Shown here one piece after another: positions 44,618 through 55,562 of a stretch of DNA of 64,000 nt. This DNA comes from Paraphysomonas bandaiensis (lineage: Eukaryota; Chrysophyceae), in NCBI GenBank assembly GCA_965644295.1, contig CBFFRP010000457.1:161704-225703 (forward strand), in the 5' to 3' direction. The position numbers and the translations under genes were made by a program. Under the pieces are notes generated by a model, which worked only from the letters and a program-made list of their open reading frames with translations, was not told where the DNA came from and made no database searches. Position 1 is the first letter of the stretch, and each line of letters opens with the position of its first letter.

Positions 44618-47600
44618 CTACCACCAGCTTTGCTGATTGCGCTCCTTCAAAAGCTTAGCCATATTTGCAAATTCTTTTGATGCATCTGCTAATTTCGCAC
44701 TCTTATCACTGAGCTGTTCCAATTTTTCTCCACGTTCCTGTAGTTTCAGCTTAGCATCTGCCAAAGTTTCCATGGTCGCAGTCGAGGAAGATATAGTAGA
44801 TTCTGATTTCGACACCTCGGACGATTTACCACTTGTGCCTTTAAACAATGCATCTCTCGAAGCAGAAATTTTATCCTTATCTCGGGAGTCTGGTGATATA
44901 ATATCGCCGTGCTGAACAGGTGGTAGAGGCATATTTCCTTTGCCAGACATGAAGGCTTCCGCTCGAGCGATATCGATTCGATGTGAAACGACGTTGTAAC
45001 ATCCATCGCATACCCTTACCTGAAAACAGTTTATTTAGTACACTGATAACTACCGCAATGAAGCGTGGCGGGCAACACACTGTTACCTAGCAGCGCTAAT
45101 ACAATAAATTTCATCACATCACTGTTTACTCACCGCCTGCTTGCTAATGGTAACCCTCTTTTTTGAGCATTCATCGCAGCACAATGAGTCACACAATCGA
45201 CAATGGTGTTGTCTACGGAAAATGGTAAACGTCGCACGGCACAGGGTACAGGGAGGAGGTTTTCCAGCTTCAACACATTGTGCAGCGACTGTTGTGGCAT
45301 CACTGTGGTGGTCGAACTCCTTTAAGCTACACGTAAAACATTAAAACAACTGCGAGAGGAGAAATCAAAAATACCTCAATTTAATGTCATCTCCATTAAG
45401 AAGTCCTTTTTTGCTCCACATCGATATCCCTTCATTGATAACAAGCGTTGCATCCTCTGACCTAAGCTCAGATGGTGGACCTTCCTCCGTTCGTCCACCG
45501 TGAGACATGAGCAAAAGTAAACTTGACTGCAAGCCATCTTTCCACCGGGTTACATGTTCATTCATAATATCAATAGGACGGCGCCCCCGGATGTCTGGAA
45601 TGTTAGGAAAAGCTCCATGCTCCAGTAGAACACGGAGAGTAGATATGCTGTCAGCTGGGTTGGTCTGCTCGAGGTCCTCTTCTTGCCCACCACTTCTGAT
45701 CCACGCCTGGAGTTCATCGTCATTTTCATCATTTCCGGCCACCACCCCGTCACCTTCCCCGCCCCTGCTCTGAAGAATTTTTTGGCCCTCTCCAATTGCC
45801 CGCTTCAGTGGCATGCTGCTGCATGCAAAGTGTAAAGGTGTCCAACCGTCCTCGTCGCAATGGATGTTTACATCAGCCACTGATGCGCTGGAATTCGTCG
45901 TGTCTGACTTCGAGAGTAGGGTCTCGATCGCCTGATGCTGCCAGCTTGCACTAAGGTAGTGCAAAACGCTAAGTCCTTCTCTATCCTTGAAATTTGGGTC
46001 CGCGCCTGACTCAATCAAAAACTCGATCGACTTGCTGAGAGCCTGTATGTCGGTATGCCCTTTCACATCACGACCTTCTACGCACGCCAGATATAGTGGA
46101 GTACGGCCTTTATCATCCAAAACATCGACGTTAAACACGTGTGTACATAACATACCCAGTGCTTCGCTGTCTAATTGCAGAGCAGCCCAGTGAAGTGGTG
46201 TCAGACCGCGCCTATCAGGGATAGTTACATCGGCACTGCTTTCATGCAATACTCGGGTGATACTCGTCAGTCGGAGTATGTTGGCATAGTGCAGTGGAGT
46301 GTATCCCTCCTCATCCTGAGTCTCCATATCTTCGAACTCATTTTCACCAGCCAGACATGCCTCCAAAAGAGCGTTGACTTTTCGCACATCTCTCGAGAGT
46401 ACCGCAGCATGCATCGTTCCTATGAGGTACTGGTGTCTCCATCCTATCACTCTCCTGCGCTCTTCCTCATCCACACTCTCACACAAACACTCATACACTG
46501 CCCTCACCCACTCTTCCCTAGTCGTCACGTCTTCACAGATCACTACAAGTGATCCACCTGGATACAATACTTCAAACACCGACTTCGGATTAGTAGTTGT
46601 GCTGTCGATGAGATCCGACTCCACTCGAATATTTATCTTACAGGTGGCGAGGTCGACAAGTGTCTCCACTGCGAACTTATCTCCTTGACTGGCCGTCACC
46701 AGCAACACATCTGTCAAAAGAAATAAATATTTCTTGTTCTGCACATTCCAGAGAGCACGCTTTCCAGCTACTGCCACGGCCCCGTGCTTAACTATTCGTC
46801 TCCCGTCCTTTACTATGATGCTTGTAGAGAGAGCAGTGGCCCGGTCTGCAGCATTTTGTTTCCCTTTCATGATGCGTGTTGCCAAATTTTTTTGCTGCTT
46901 CGGGGGGATACTTTCAGGTCGAGATTCTTTTTCTTTAAAGACAAGGCGGGCCGCCAATTTGCGCAGAGAGATCATATCGGCCGACTCCTCCTCTAGGGAA
47001 AGGGTGGAGTCTGCCTCAGATGCAGCAACCGGAGATATGGGCGGCTCATTTACGGGAACTTCACCATTATCAGGAGATTCACTACCAGTTTCTTGTTTAG
47101 CTGGAATCGGTGTGTTGGCTAACGATTTAACTGATGACTGACTCACAGGAATAGGCTTAACCAGTGACGCAGTTCCAGTGTCCCCTTTATCTACTAATGT
47201 AGGGCTGTCGCTAACTCCAGACGTCGTGGGGGACGAAGTCTGACCAGGTGATACGGCACCAGCTATATTTCCACTCGTTGCTGAAGGTGGTGCAGGAGAA
47301 CTGGACGCTGAAGATGACCCCGATATCGATGGAGGACATGTGTATCGTCGAAAGATCATTTGCAGAGGCCGTTCTGCGTTTTTTATATATTTTACAGTCT
47401 CAGTCCACTGCTCCTTATCTACATGTGTGTCGCCAATGACTCTTTCCCCAACACCCCAGAGTTCATCACCACTATGTACCCCTCCTTCATCCGCTTGAGT
47501 ACCTACTTCCACTTCATGTACATATATAACCCCATCCGCACGGCGTCGAAGTGTCATACCAAGTGGGCCTTCGTCGAACTCTACCACCGACAGGTTCGGC

Positions 47601-48154
47601 CCCGAAGGAGGAGTTGGTAACGCAACACTACTTGGAGGAGATGAGTATGATCGATTAGATTTTGTAACTGCGACAGGCCCCGCATCATCACAGTGCCTCT
47701 CGTCTGAGTGTTGCCCAGTTATCACTTGCAATATTCGAAACATTACTGTCTCTCCGTGACGTGTATCGGACAGGACTAACTTCATACTCCCATCTGAATT
47801 CGTATGAAGTCTTAAGTATTTCATGTTATCACCATGACCAACCACCAACTCAAAGGCACTCATCTCATATGAGTATACGCGTAGCTCAAAGGGTTCCTCT
47901 ATAGAGAAAGGAGCCCATATGAGATCACCGCAACTGTTAGTTTGAAGAGAGACAGCCGTATCCTCATCATCTCTACCCACTAACAACACAGGCACCCCCT
48001 CAGACACCCCTTCACCACACAGCAACAGCACTAAGAACTGCTGCCCCTCTCCCTCCCCCTCCCGCTCAACCACACTCACGACACCGCCACACTCACATGG
48101 AAGGTACAGATGCCGGTCTACAATCTGCACCAGAACCCTTGATCTTGAATCCAT
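44618..48154 (-). CDS. PDZ-PH-ankyrin-FYVE protein with SNARE-like C-terminus
   Basis: Three exons, 48154-45375, 45326-45134 and 45019-44618, join in phase to 1124 aa; introns are 48 and 114 nt. Order: an unassigned beta-rich N-terminus (about 1-145); PDZ (about 190-280: GPLGMTLRRRADGVIYVHEV); low-complexity linker; PH (about 430-570: KYLFLLTDVLLVTASQGDKF ... TTREEWVRAVYECL); about six ankyrin repeats (about 600-890: EEGYTPLHYANI, RRGLTPLHWAAL, DDKGRTPLYLACVEG, EDGWTPLHFACS); FYVE zinc finger (about 945-1000: CTLCRATF, RRQHHCRLCDSLCCDECS, VRVCDGCY); and a tail ERGEKLEQLSDKSAKLADAS resembling R-SNARE/tomosyn helices, ending NQQSWW with no membrane anchor. FYVE implies binding to PI3P on endosomes; a soluble R-SNARE-like helix could occupy Q-SNAREs. 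Inferred role: endosomal tethering or fusion regulator. Confidence 0.85.
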
Positions 48155-48219
48155 GCTGCTGTATATATAAGAAATCAGATCACTGAGCACACCTGAATCC
48201 CCCTCATTAAACAACACAC

Positions 48220-48447
48220 ACATACATACATACATACATACATACATACATACATACATACATACATACATACATACATACATACATACATACATACATA
48301 CATACATACATACATACATACATACATACATACATACATACACTACATACATACATACATACATACACTACATACATACATACATACATACATACATACA
48401 TACATACATACATACATACATACATACATACATACATACATACACAC

Positions 48448-48478
<31 letters not shown>

Positions 48479-48547
48479 CATACATACATACATACATACA
48501 TACATACATACATACATACATACATACATACATACATACATACACAC

Positions 48548-48578
<31 letters not shown>

Positions 48579-48679
48579 CATACATACATACATACATACA
48601 TACATACATACATACATACATACATACATACATACATACATACACACATACATACATACATACATACATACATACACAC

Positions 48680-48710
<31 letters not shown>

Positions 48711-48875
48711 CATACATACATACATACATACATACATACATACATACATACATACATACATACATACATACATACATACATACATACATACATACATACA
48801 TACATACATACATACATACATACATACATACATACATACATACATACATACATACATACATACATACATACATAC
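48220..48875 (-). repeat. (ATGT)n array, about 655 bp, with periodic interruptions
   Basis: Shown as CATA units with interruptions ACACACTTACATAC near 48442, 48543 and 48672, and CATACACTACATAC near 48341 and 48365. The spacing of about 100 bp between the first two suggests duplicated blocks. The ATGT strand is sense for the gene at 44618-48154. It also lies about 220 bp upstream of the farnesyltransferase gene on the other strand. Confidence 0.97.
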
Positions 48876-49095
48876 CAGTATATTATCATATATTCCTCAA
48901 AAACTAGAAAAACCCGGATATCTTACCCTTTCCTGTCTCCTCCGGCATGAAAACCCCTCTTTTCTACAGCCTGTAGAGTGCACCACCTCAATCTTGGTGT
49001 GGTCTTGAGATGGCTGCTAGTGTGTGTATATATACATACATATTCTTCTCTATGTTCCAGTGAGGCGTAGCATCAACAGCAACCTCAGTGCTGAT

Positions 49096-50946
49096 ATGAA
49101 TAAGTTTGAGGGGTTGTGGTATGATTCAGAGGGGTTCCCAACTGACACATCTGAGGATCAGGTCAGTATAGACGTACAGAGGGGTGCTGTGTGTATGTGT
49201 ATGTATGTATGTATGTATGTATGTGTATGAGTGTCATTTGAAAGGATGGATGTAACGGTTGATTGATAGAGAGAATGTGAAATGTTTTGCTCTGAGTTTC
49301 TCGTGTCTCCAGAGGAGTGTTCGAAGGTCAGTCTCTCACTCTCATTGCTGTCTATTGGCTTATAGAAGTAACGTGGACACAGGCGGTGTTGCGTGATATG
49401 AGGGCGCAGGGTCTGCTGGATGACGACAACTGCATATCTCTCCTGCGGATAAAGTGATTTCATTTGATTGTTTTTATACTGAGAATAAAATGCATCTTAC
49501 AGACACACGCGCTACTTGAAGTCTAACATGTCAAGTTTGCCGCAAGGATTCGCAAGTTTGGATGCGAGGTACACACGATTATTTTATGATTAACGTCTCA
49601 TATTTATGTAGTCGCCCGTGGATAATGTACTGGATAACACACTCACTATATCTTCTTGATGCGGAGGATCCAACTATTAGTAGCGGTGTGATACGCACTT
49701 TGCGCAATATCCAAAATATCGACGGTGGGTTTGGTGGTGGACCACAGCAGCTGTCCCATGGGTAGGCTGCATTTTACGTATCTCTTTTTGCACCCTATCA
49801 CACGCTATTAACATGTAGAGCACCTAACTATGCCTCGGTTATGACACTCTGTGAGATATGCACTGAAGCGTCTCTTTCCCTGATTGACAGGTGGGCAATT
49901 CCTACGTAATATAATTGCTGGTGTTGATATGTCCCAGGGGAGCAATGTATAACTATTTAATCAGCATGAAACACCCCGGTGGAGGTTTTAGAATGCACCG
50001 GTACGTGTATAATGAAAGTATACATGTAGTCATTATACTCGCAGAGATGGCGAAGTAGATACCAGGAGCTGCTACACAGCCCTTGCTGTTGCCCGACTTC
50101 TCAATATCCTCACAGCAGGTATTCATTACTCACAATCCGCTTGAAGCAGGGTCGTGTTGTAATTTATTTTGGTATAGAGCTTGTTGCTGGGGTGGCGGAC
50201 TATCTTCTCTCCTGCCAGACATATGAGGGTGGGTTCGGAGGAGAACCTGGCAATGAAGCACACGGAGGGTATAATTTTTGTGCTCTGGCTGGCCTTATAA
50301 TTCTGGGCGAGGTGAGTAGTTATTTACTTCTGCTTGATATATTGATCGAGCATGCGCAGGGACACAGGTGCAATATACAAGCGCAGAGGAGGTGGTTACT
50401 GAGCATGCAAACCCGATTGGAAGGGGGGTTTCGAGGGCGGACAAACAAGCTAGTTGACGCCTGTTACTCATACTGGCAGGGCGCGGCATTCTCTCTCCTG
50501 GCGCTTCTGGAGGCTGGCCTGACAGACACTGGGGACTGTTACGGTCAGTCTGATGAGCATTGTTTGGATATGAATAGCCTCGCGCTGCAGAGGTATATTC
50601 TTCATTGCTGTCAGCATCTTGAGGGTGGGCTCAGGGATAAACCGGGGAAAAATCGAGATTTTTATCACAGGTATCAAGTTGGTTATGCCTGGTGTCCCTT
50701 TTTCTTACATGTTTCTGAAGCTGCTACGCCTTGTCCGGGCTCTCGATTGCGCAGCACGGGCTGTATGGCACAGCTGTGACGAATACGAGTGGTAGGCTGT
50801 ATGGGGCCACAGATAATTTGTTGAAAAGAACGTCGTGTGTGTTTAATATTGGTTGCGACAGACTTGTTAAGTCTATGTCTTATTTTTCCTCCATGCCCTC
50901 TTCTCATGACGAACTGTCTAGTATGTATAGTCAACATACCTCTTAG
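49096..50946 (+). CDS. FNTB: Protein farnesyltransferase beta subunit
   Basis: Supported exons: about 49096-49161, a second ending 49453, then 49503-49568, 49612-49761, 49819-49890, 49938-50000, 50045-50118, 50178-50311, 50360-50670 and 50721-50946, all in phase from 49453 on. The prenyltransferase repeats are clear: ASRPWIMYWITHSLYLLDAE, NIDGGFGGGPQQLSHG, ISMKHPGGGFRMHRDGEVDT, TYEGGFGGEPGNEAHGGYNF, RLEGGFRGRTNKLVDACYSY and HLEGGLRDKPGKNRDFYH. The zinc ligands of the family are present: Asp and Cys in VDACYS and His in RDFYH, completed as SCYALSGLSIAQHG. The enzyme attaches farnesyl to CaaX cysteines of Ras-like proteins, with an alpha subunit not seen here. The first two exon boundaries are uncertain; the start at 49096 (MNKFEGLWYDSEGFPTDTSE) may lack an upstream exon. 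Confidence 0.88.
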
Positions 50947-52890
50947 TAATTTCCCCATGTGATTTGATCCATTGCGTAGGCTTTAATTTAGCAACTTTAA
51001 TTTAGCCAATGAGTACGTCGTTTATTGAACTCATTTTAAGCATTCAATGTGTTTATATGTTGTTGACAATGAGGTCGACAAATTTTGACATTTGATAGCT
51101 AGTTATATGCATTGTTGCAAGATGTATAGCACTGTCCAACAGGGATGCAAAACAATTAGTGGTCAATTACATGATGCAGGTTGCAGTCTTGTAGCTGTTA
51201 TAATTGCAATTGTTATTAGCTTTCCTAATTAATTGAAAACTAAATACGAACTCAAATAGCTATACATTAGCTGCCAACATAGCTTGCAGCTGTTTCATTC
51301 CAGAGGCGTTAGAAAGTGACATAACTGAAGAAGATTATCACTCCATGCTCAGATCGTAAAGTTAGAAACCTATAGTAACTTATAATGAACTTATGATAAA
51401 TATCACTTGTCATTCACTATCAACCGCCAAATTCATGTTGTCTCTGTTTAGTTCTGCTATATGAGAGCAATTGAATGCTGTAGTTATAAGGCAATTCAAA
51501 TTATAGTACTATATAGTTGTTCTCTTATTATTCGTACTGTGCGAGTGAATCACGTGACAGAACTGACGGATACGCAACCACGAAAAACCATAAGAGCCCT
51601 AAATGCCGAGGAGTCATACTACTCTTGCGCAAAGCAGTCATATTAATCGTAGCTCTATTGAATAATCTTTCAACTTTATTGGCTGTGATAGTGCTTCAGG
51701 CTACGGTATCGTGCTTGCTTCCGCTGCCTGTTATCATCAATCAAACACTGCGCTGTGTTGAGCAGTTTGTAATATATTATATAATCTTCCTCCATTGAGC
51801 AAGAAAGATTATTGATACTTTTTCATTTGGGTAAATGAGACATTGTTGCCACTTTGTATATTTACGACTGCCCTTCGAAAGCAGCGTCAGTATTATTAGC
51901 AGCTCAGATGACGCTCGACAACCAGGTGCCCTGTGATGAGTTCTTCAAACAATGTGCACACGTCGTGGAGATCGAGCTGATCTTTATTTTCATTTTGTAT
52001 TCAATTGGCGTAAGGGTTACCAGTAGTGAATTACACTTAACACGTCAGAACCAAACTCGCACGATCGCTAGTGGTCAGATAGATGCAAATAGTGTTTTGT
52101 CATTGCAGATGTGGAGCCCCACTTGGTGTCCTATTTGATTGCTGCGAATAAAAGGTCTTTCTTGGCATACCAGTCATGAATGCCCATTAGAAGTAAACAT
52201 CATAGCAGCCAGATTTAAGTTGTGAATTGCAGAGCCTATGAGTTGTACAGGTCTGCCAATCAAATTTGGAATTGAAATTGGTATTGTCTCTTTAATTGCG
52301 TTGAAATCATATCCAACCTTTCAGGTTGAAAAAGATCATTCATCATCATGAATGATTTAGAACTGATCCTCCATATGTCTGAATTTATGGTAGCAGACAT
52401 CGTCAACAAAGTTTTTTTCAGAAGACAGTCTCCCAGTTTCAACATATGTTAAAGGTCAAACTAGCTACATGCAGTTTGTTTGACTTATGATGGTGTGTAA
52501 GATCGAATATATATACTCCAATTTTTACCTTGCCAGTATCAAATAGATGGCAATAGAAATATTCCCATTAATTGAAAAATGTTTTCATCAGTTATTAGCT
52601 GTCCCAATTTCAATCTCTGTAATTGACAATAAATGATACGCTGTCCTGCTATCCAAAAAAGGAAACAACACCTTTCATATGGTACTGGAGTAATTATTAT
52701 TAACTCTACAATATATACCACATTGAAGAACTCAACTCACGCACTGTAGAACCATTCACACCGTGTAGATAGTATATTTAAACTAATAGCAGTCGCGTAT
52801 TTTCTGTTTACTATTCAATATTAAAATACGTTATCACGCCCGGCAAAAATACACCAGAAGGACACTAACACTAAAGTGCAACAATAAATT
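50947..52890. repeat. Intergenic with LTR and hAT debris
   Basis: At about 51442-51490, TTAGTTCTGCTATATGAGAG and GCTGTAGTTATAAGG match the copy-2 copia LTR in forward orientation. The reverse strand at about 51566-51700 reads ITANKVERLFNRATINMTAL, a hAT dimerisation remnant with MTPRHLGLLWFF. From 51740 to 52890 no gene is recognised. Confidence 0.5.
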
Positions 52891-53064
52891 TTACTTATAC
52901 GAACAAGTCACTCTATCTGGCAGATAACGATCCCGATAACAGTTTGGTCTGTGGCAGATAAGGAGGCGGCGCATCTCTTCCTCATAATTCGAAGAGACGG
53001 ACGATTGCAGACTATCTCGTTGATTATCTCCTCCGATATACGGTGCCTGCTGCACGTACTTCAT
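52891..53064 (-). CDS. Possible 57-aa protein
   Basis: ATG at 53064 opens MKYVQQAPYIGGDNQRDSLQ and closes CHRPNCYRDRYLPDRVTCSY then Lys-stop. Composition is protein-like (polar, Tyr/Arg/Cys-rich, no low complexity) and the start lies 0.85 kb from the divergent TauE/SafE gene, like other paired genes here. Three Cys and a His in the last 23 residues could bind metal or form disulfides. There is no family match, and an upstream exon is possible. Confidence 0.35.
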   Translation of the reverse strand: MKYVQQAPYIGGDNQRDSLQSSVSSNYEEEMRRLLICHRPNCYRDRYLPDRVTCSYK

Positions 53065-53325
53065 CGGCGATTGTGCGATCCACAGACTCCATCTGCTCTA
53101 TTCTTATGAACCATAATAGACACGCTCTACTGGCACGCAACTCTCTCTAAGTGGCCATATATAGCAGTGCTCTCAACTCCGTATCTGTCCAGGGTAGGGC
53201 GGGTTCATTGCATGAGGATAAGATGGAGCAGGTAGTGAGATAGATTGACAGGCAGCTCGTAGTTCCATGCGGAGGAGGCTCGGAGGGTTAGTCCAACTAC
53301 TGTCAGGCTGGAGATCCTGGTCGTA

Positions 53326-53468
53326 TCGGCATCGTTTGTATATTTTTGTTCAAAGATGGCTCTAATATTGAGGCAATAATTATCTGTATTCTAGCCGTAG
53401 TTGTATTGCAGTAATATAGAGGAATTTTACTTCAATTTATTCCCGAAAAAGAAGATGCTGAATGCCGA
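53326..53468 (+). repeat. MITE-like family D, copy 5 (best ends)
   Basis: Opens TCGGCATCGTTTGTATATTT and closes GATGCTGAATGCCGA, giving matching TCGGCAT/ATGCCGA termini. It lies about 450 bp upstream of the start at 53918. Confidence 0.8.
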
Positions 53469-53917
53469 GCGGGCTGCATTTAAAACTATGGGTTTATAAA
53501 AAAGTGGGGGATTTTATGCATTAAAACCTGCCCCAAGTCAAAAAACACGCCAGCATACTACGCTGTATATGACGCCTATACAGTGTACTGCTGTGTCTTG
53601 TACCGCACGTTGTTTGTGTAGGTGAATCCAGCTATCCACGTCAGATCACTCGGCTACCATACCACACCAGCATACATGCAAAGCAACTCCATGTTGAAAC
53701 ACATACAGAAGCCAAATGATCGATTTTAGTCTCCTCGTTCTTCTTCTTTACGCTCAGAGGTATTATCTGCAGCTCTGTTGTGCTGCATGACTGTATCCAT
53801 GCACAGTATATGCATGTAGTAACCACGTGTGCAGTATAGGGATCGACAAGGGGGGTATACCTGGAGTTGCTGCACTGGGTAGGGTACGCATATTCCATAT
53901 GTTTTCATGTGTGATGG

Positions 53918-54622
53918 ATGGATGCAACAGGAATTACTGTGGCTCTCTGTGCTGATGTGAAGTACTCCGCGCAACAGATAGTGGCCCTGTTTGTCCCAAT
54001 ATTATTTTGTGCAGACGTAGGAGCAGCATATGCATTCCGGCAATCTATTAAGTGGAATATATTGGGAAGACTATGCTTGCCTTCGTTTGTTGGTATGTGT
54101 ATCGGATTCTATTTACTCCATTATTTTAGTGAAAATAGCGTTAGACGGTTAGCGGGATATTCATTGATTTTGATAGCAGGGGTGCATTTCGTGTCTCACC
54201 GCCTTGTTTTATATCGTATTCTACCTCTATACACCGCCAAAGCATCCAAGAATACAAGTGTTATTTCCGCGGTATTCTACGGAACACTCATTGGATTTCT
54301 CACAGTTGTCGCAAATGTTGCCGGACCTATTGCTGTTGTTTATTTTATGCAACATGGCCTTCAAAAAAATGAACTGAACGGAACGCGAGCATTCTTTTTT
54401 CTTCTAGCTAACTTCGTCAAGCTTCCAGGTCAGATTTACCTTGGCAATGTTGTCCTCGACGACTTTTCCTTGATATTCCTGCTTGCACTTATGGCTCTTG
54501 TATCCACATTTGCTGCAGCAAGATTTGTTACGCCCAATGTAGATCAGATTTGGTTTGAACGGATATCATGGTCTTTTGTAGCAATAGGCGCAGTAAAGCT
54601 TATATTGTATAGTAATACGTAA
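53918..54622 (+). CDS. TauE/SafE-type (TSUP) membrane permease
   Basis: A single exon of 234 aa from ATG 53918 (MDATGITVALCADVKYSAQQ). It has seven to eight hydrophobic segments arranged as two similar halves. The second half carries the family signature: YGTLIGFLTVVANVAGPIAV, then MQHGLQKNELNGTRAFFF and ANFVKLPGQIYLGN, matching the Gly-rich helix, conserved Lys and Asn-x-x-Lys pattern of TauE/SafE proteins. Usual length is about 250, so this is slightly short at the N-terminus. Known members export sulfite, sulfoacetate or other organic anions in bacteria; eukaryotic members are poorly characterised. The absence of introns in an intron-rich region may reflect transfer or retroposition. Substrate unknown. 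Confidence 0.75.
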   Translation: MDATGITVALCADVKYSAQQIVALFVPILFCADVGAAYAFRQSIKWNILGRLCLPSFVGMCIGFYLLHYFSENSVRRLAGYSLILIAGVHFVSHRLVLYRILPLYTAKASKNTSVISAVFYGTLIGFLTVVANVAGPIAVVYFMQHGLQKNELNGTRAFFFLLANFVKLPGQIYLGNVVLDDFSLIFLLALMALVSTFAAARFVTPNVDQIWFERISWSFVAIGAVKLILYSNT

Positions 54623-55115
54623 TGCATGTGAATTTCATAAATGGTATAATACTGCTGATATAATAATGCTGTTGTTGTCGCATCAGATTATTTTATTGTG
54701 GTTTCTGCGGTATGGACTGACCAAGCAACAGGCTGCAAGGAGTGTTTATTTCTCAGAGACGAAAAAGCATGTGAAAAAAAATTGTTGGTTGCAGCTTCGA
54801 AAATAATTGTGACCTTAAAAAAAGAACAGATAAAACTGGTGATCGTATAACCATAAATTTGATAGTACAAAACAGAAACATACTCAGATACTCAGACGGC
54901 AACGGTATTGAAGCTGAGAGTAAGAGTGTGACGGATGAGTTGAAAGCACAGAATATGTTATTGAAGCACGAGCTATATCCTGTACTCGCCGAATTCTATT
55001 AACCCAGAGATTAAACAATTTTTAATAGGACCCGCTATACTGGCTATTCTGAGCTTCTGAGGTTCACTAAACATCAATTCTCGTAGTCCTCGTAGTATAG
55101 GGTGGTAGTAAAGGT
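54623..55115. other. Intergenic, nothing recognised
   Basis: No coding signal. The last five bases, AAGGT (55111-55115), are the target-site duplication of the adjacent copia element. Confidence 0.5.
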
Positions 55116-55435
55116 TGTTAGAAATAGACATTTTTAGTAATAAGACCTTCGTTAACACTTATATGGAATATTATATAATTATGAGTGATACCATACTTCA
55201 TTCATTGACGTTCACCAACTCTTTCTATCTCTACTACACCAACCATTTCTAGTACGATCTTATATCGTCACTATCTTGTACAGTCAGTATATTTCAGTTT
55301 TATCACTACAATGGCTATCATATTATTGGTTCTCATACTACAGCTAGCTACTACTGTATTCTTTGAGTAACGGATATAATTCTAATATCTTGGAAACTAC
55401 AGCTTTTAATTGCTCACAAACAGCAAAACTCAACA
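55116..55435 (-). repeat. copia 3' LTR
   Basis: 320 bp, bounded by TG...CA. The polypurine tract lies directly beside it at 55436-55444 (reverse-strand GAGAGGGAG). Confidence 0.95.
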
Positions 55436-55562
55436 CTCCCTCTCAATTCAAAGCTGTAAAACATGGCATAACTGACGGATACGCAACCACCGAAACCGTA
55501 TAGGACAAACCGGTGGACGTATGGCTCCGACGTTTCAGCTAGCCTCTCCGTAGACAACACGT

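Noticed and set aside
40430-48875. CRISPR-like array
   Set aside because: Units are 4 bp with no unique spacers, and the sequence is eukaryotic. These are microsatellites.
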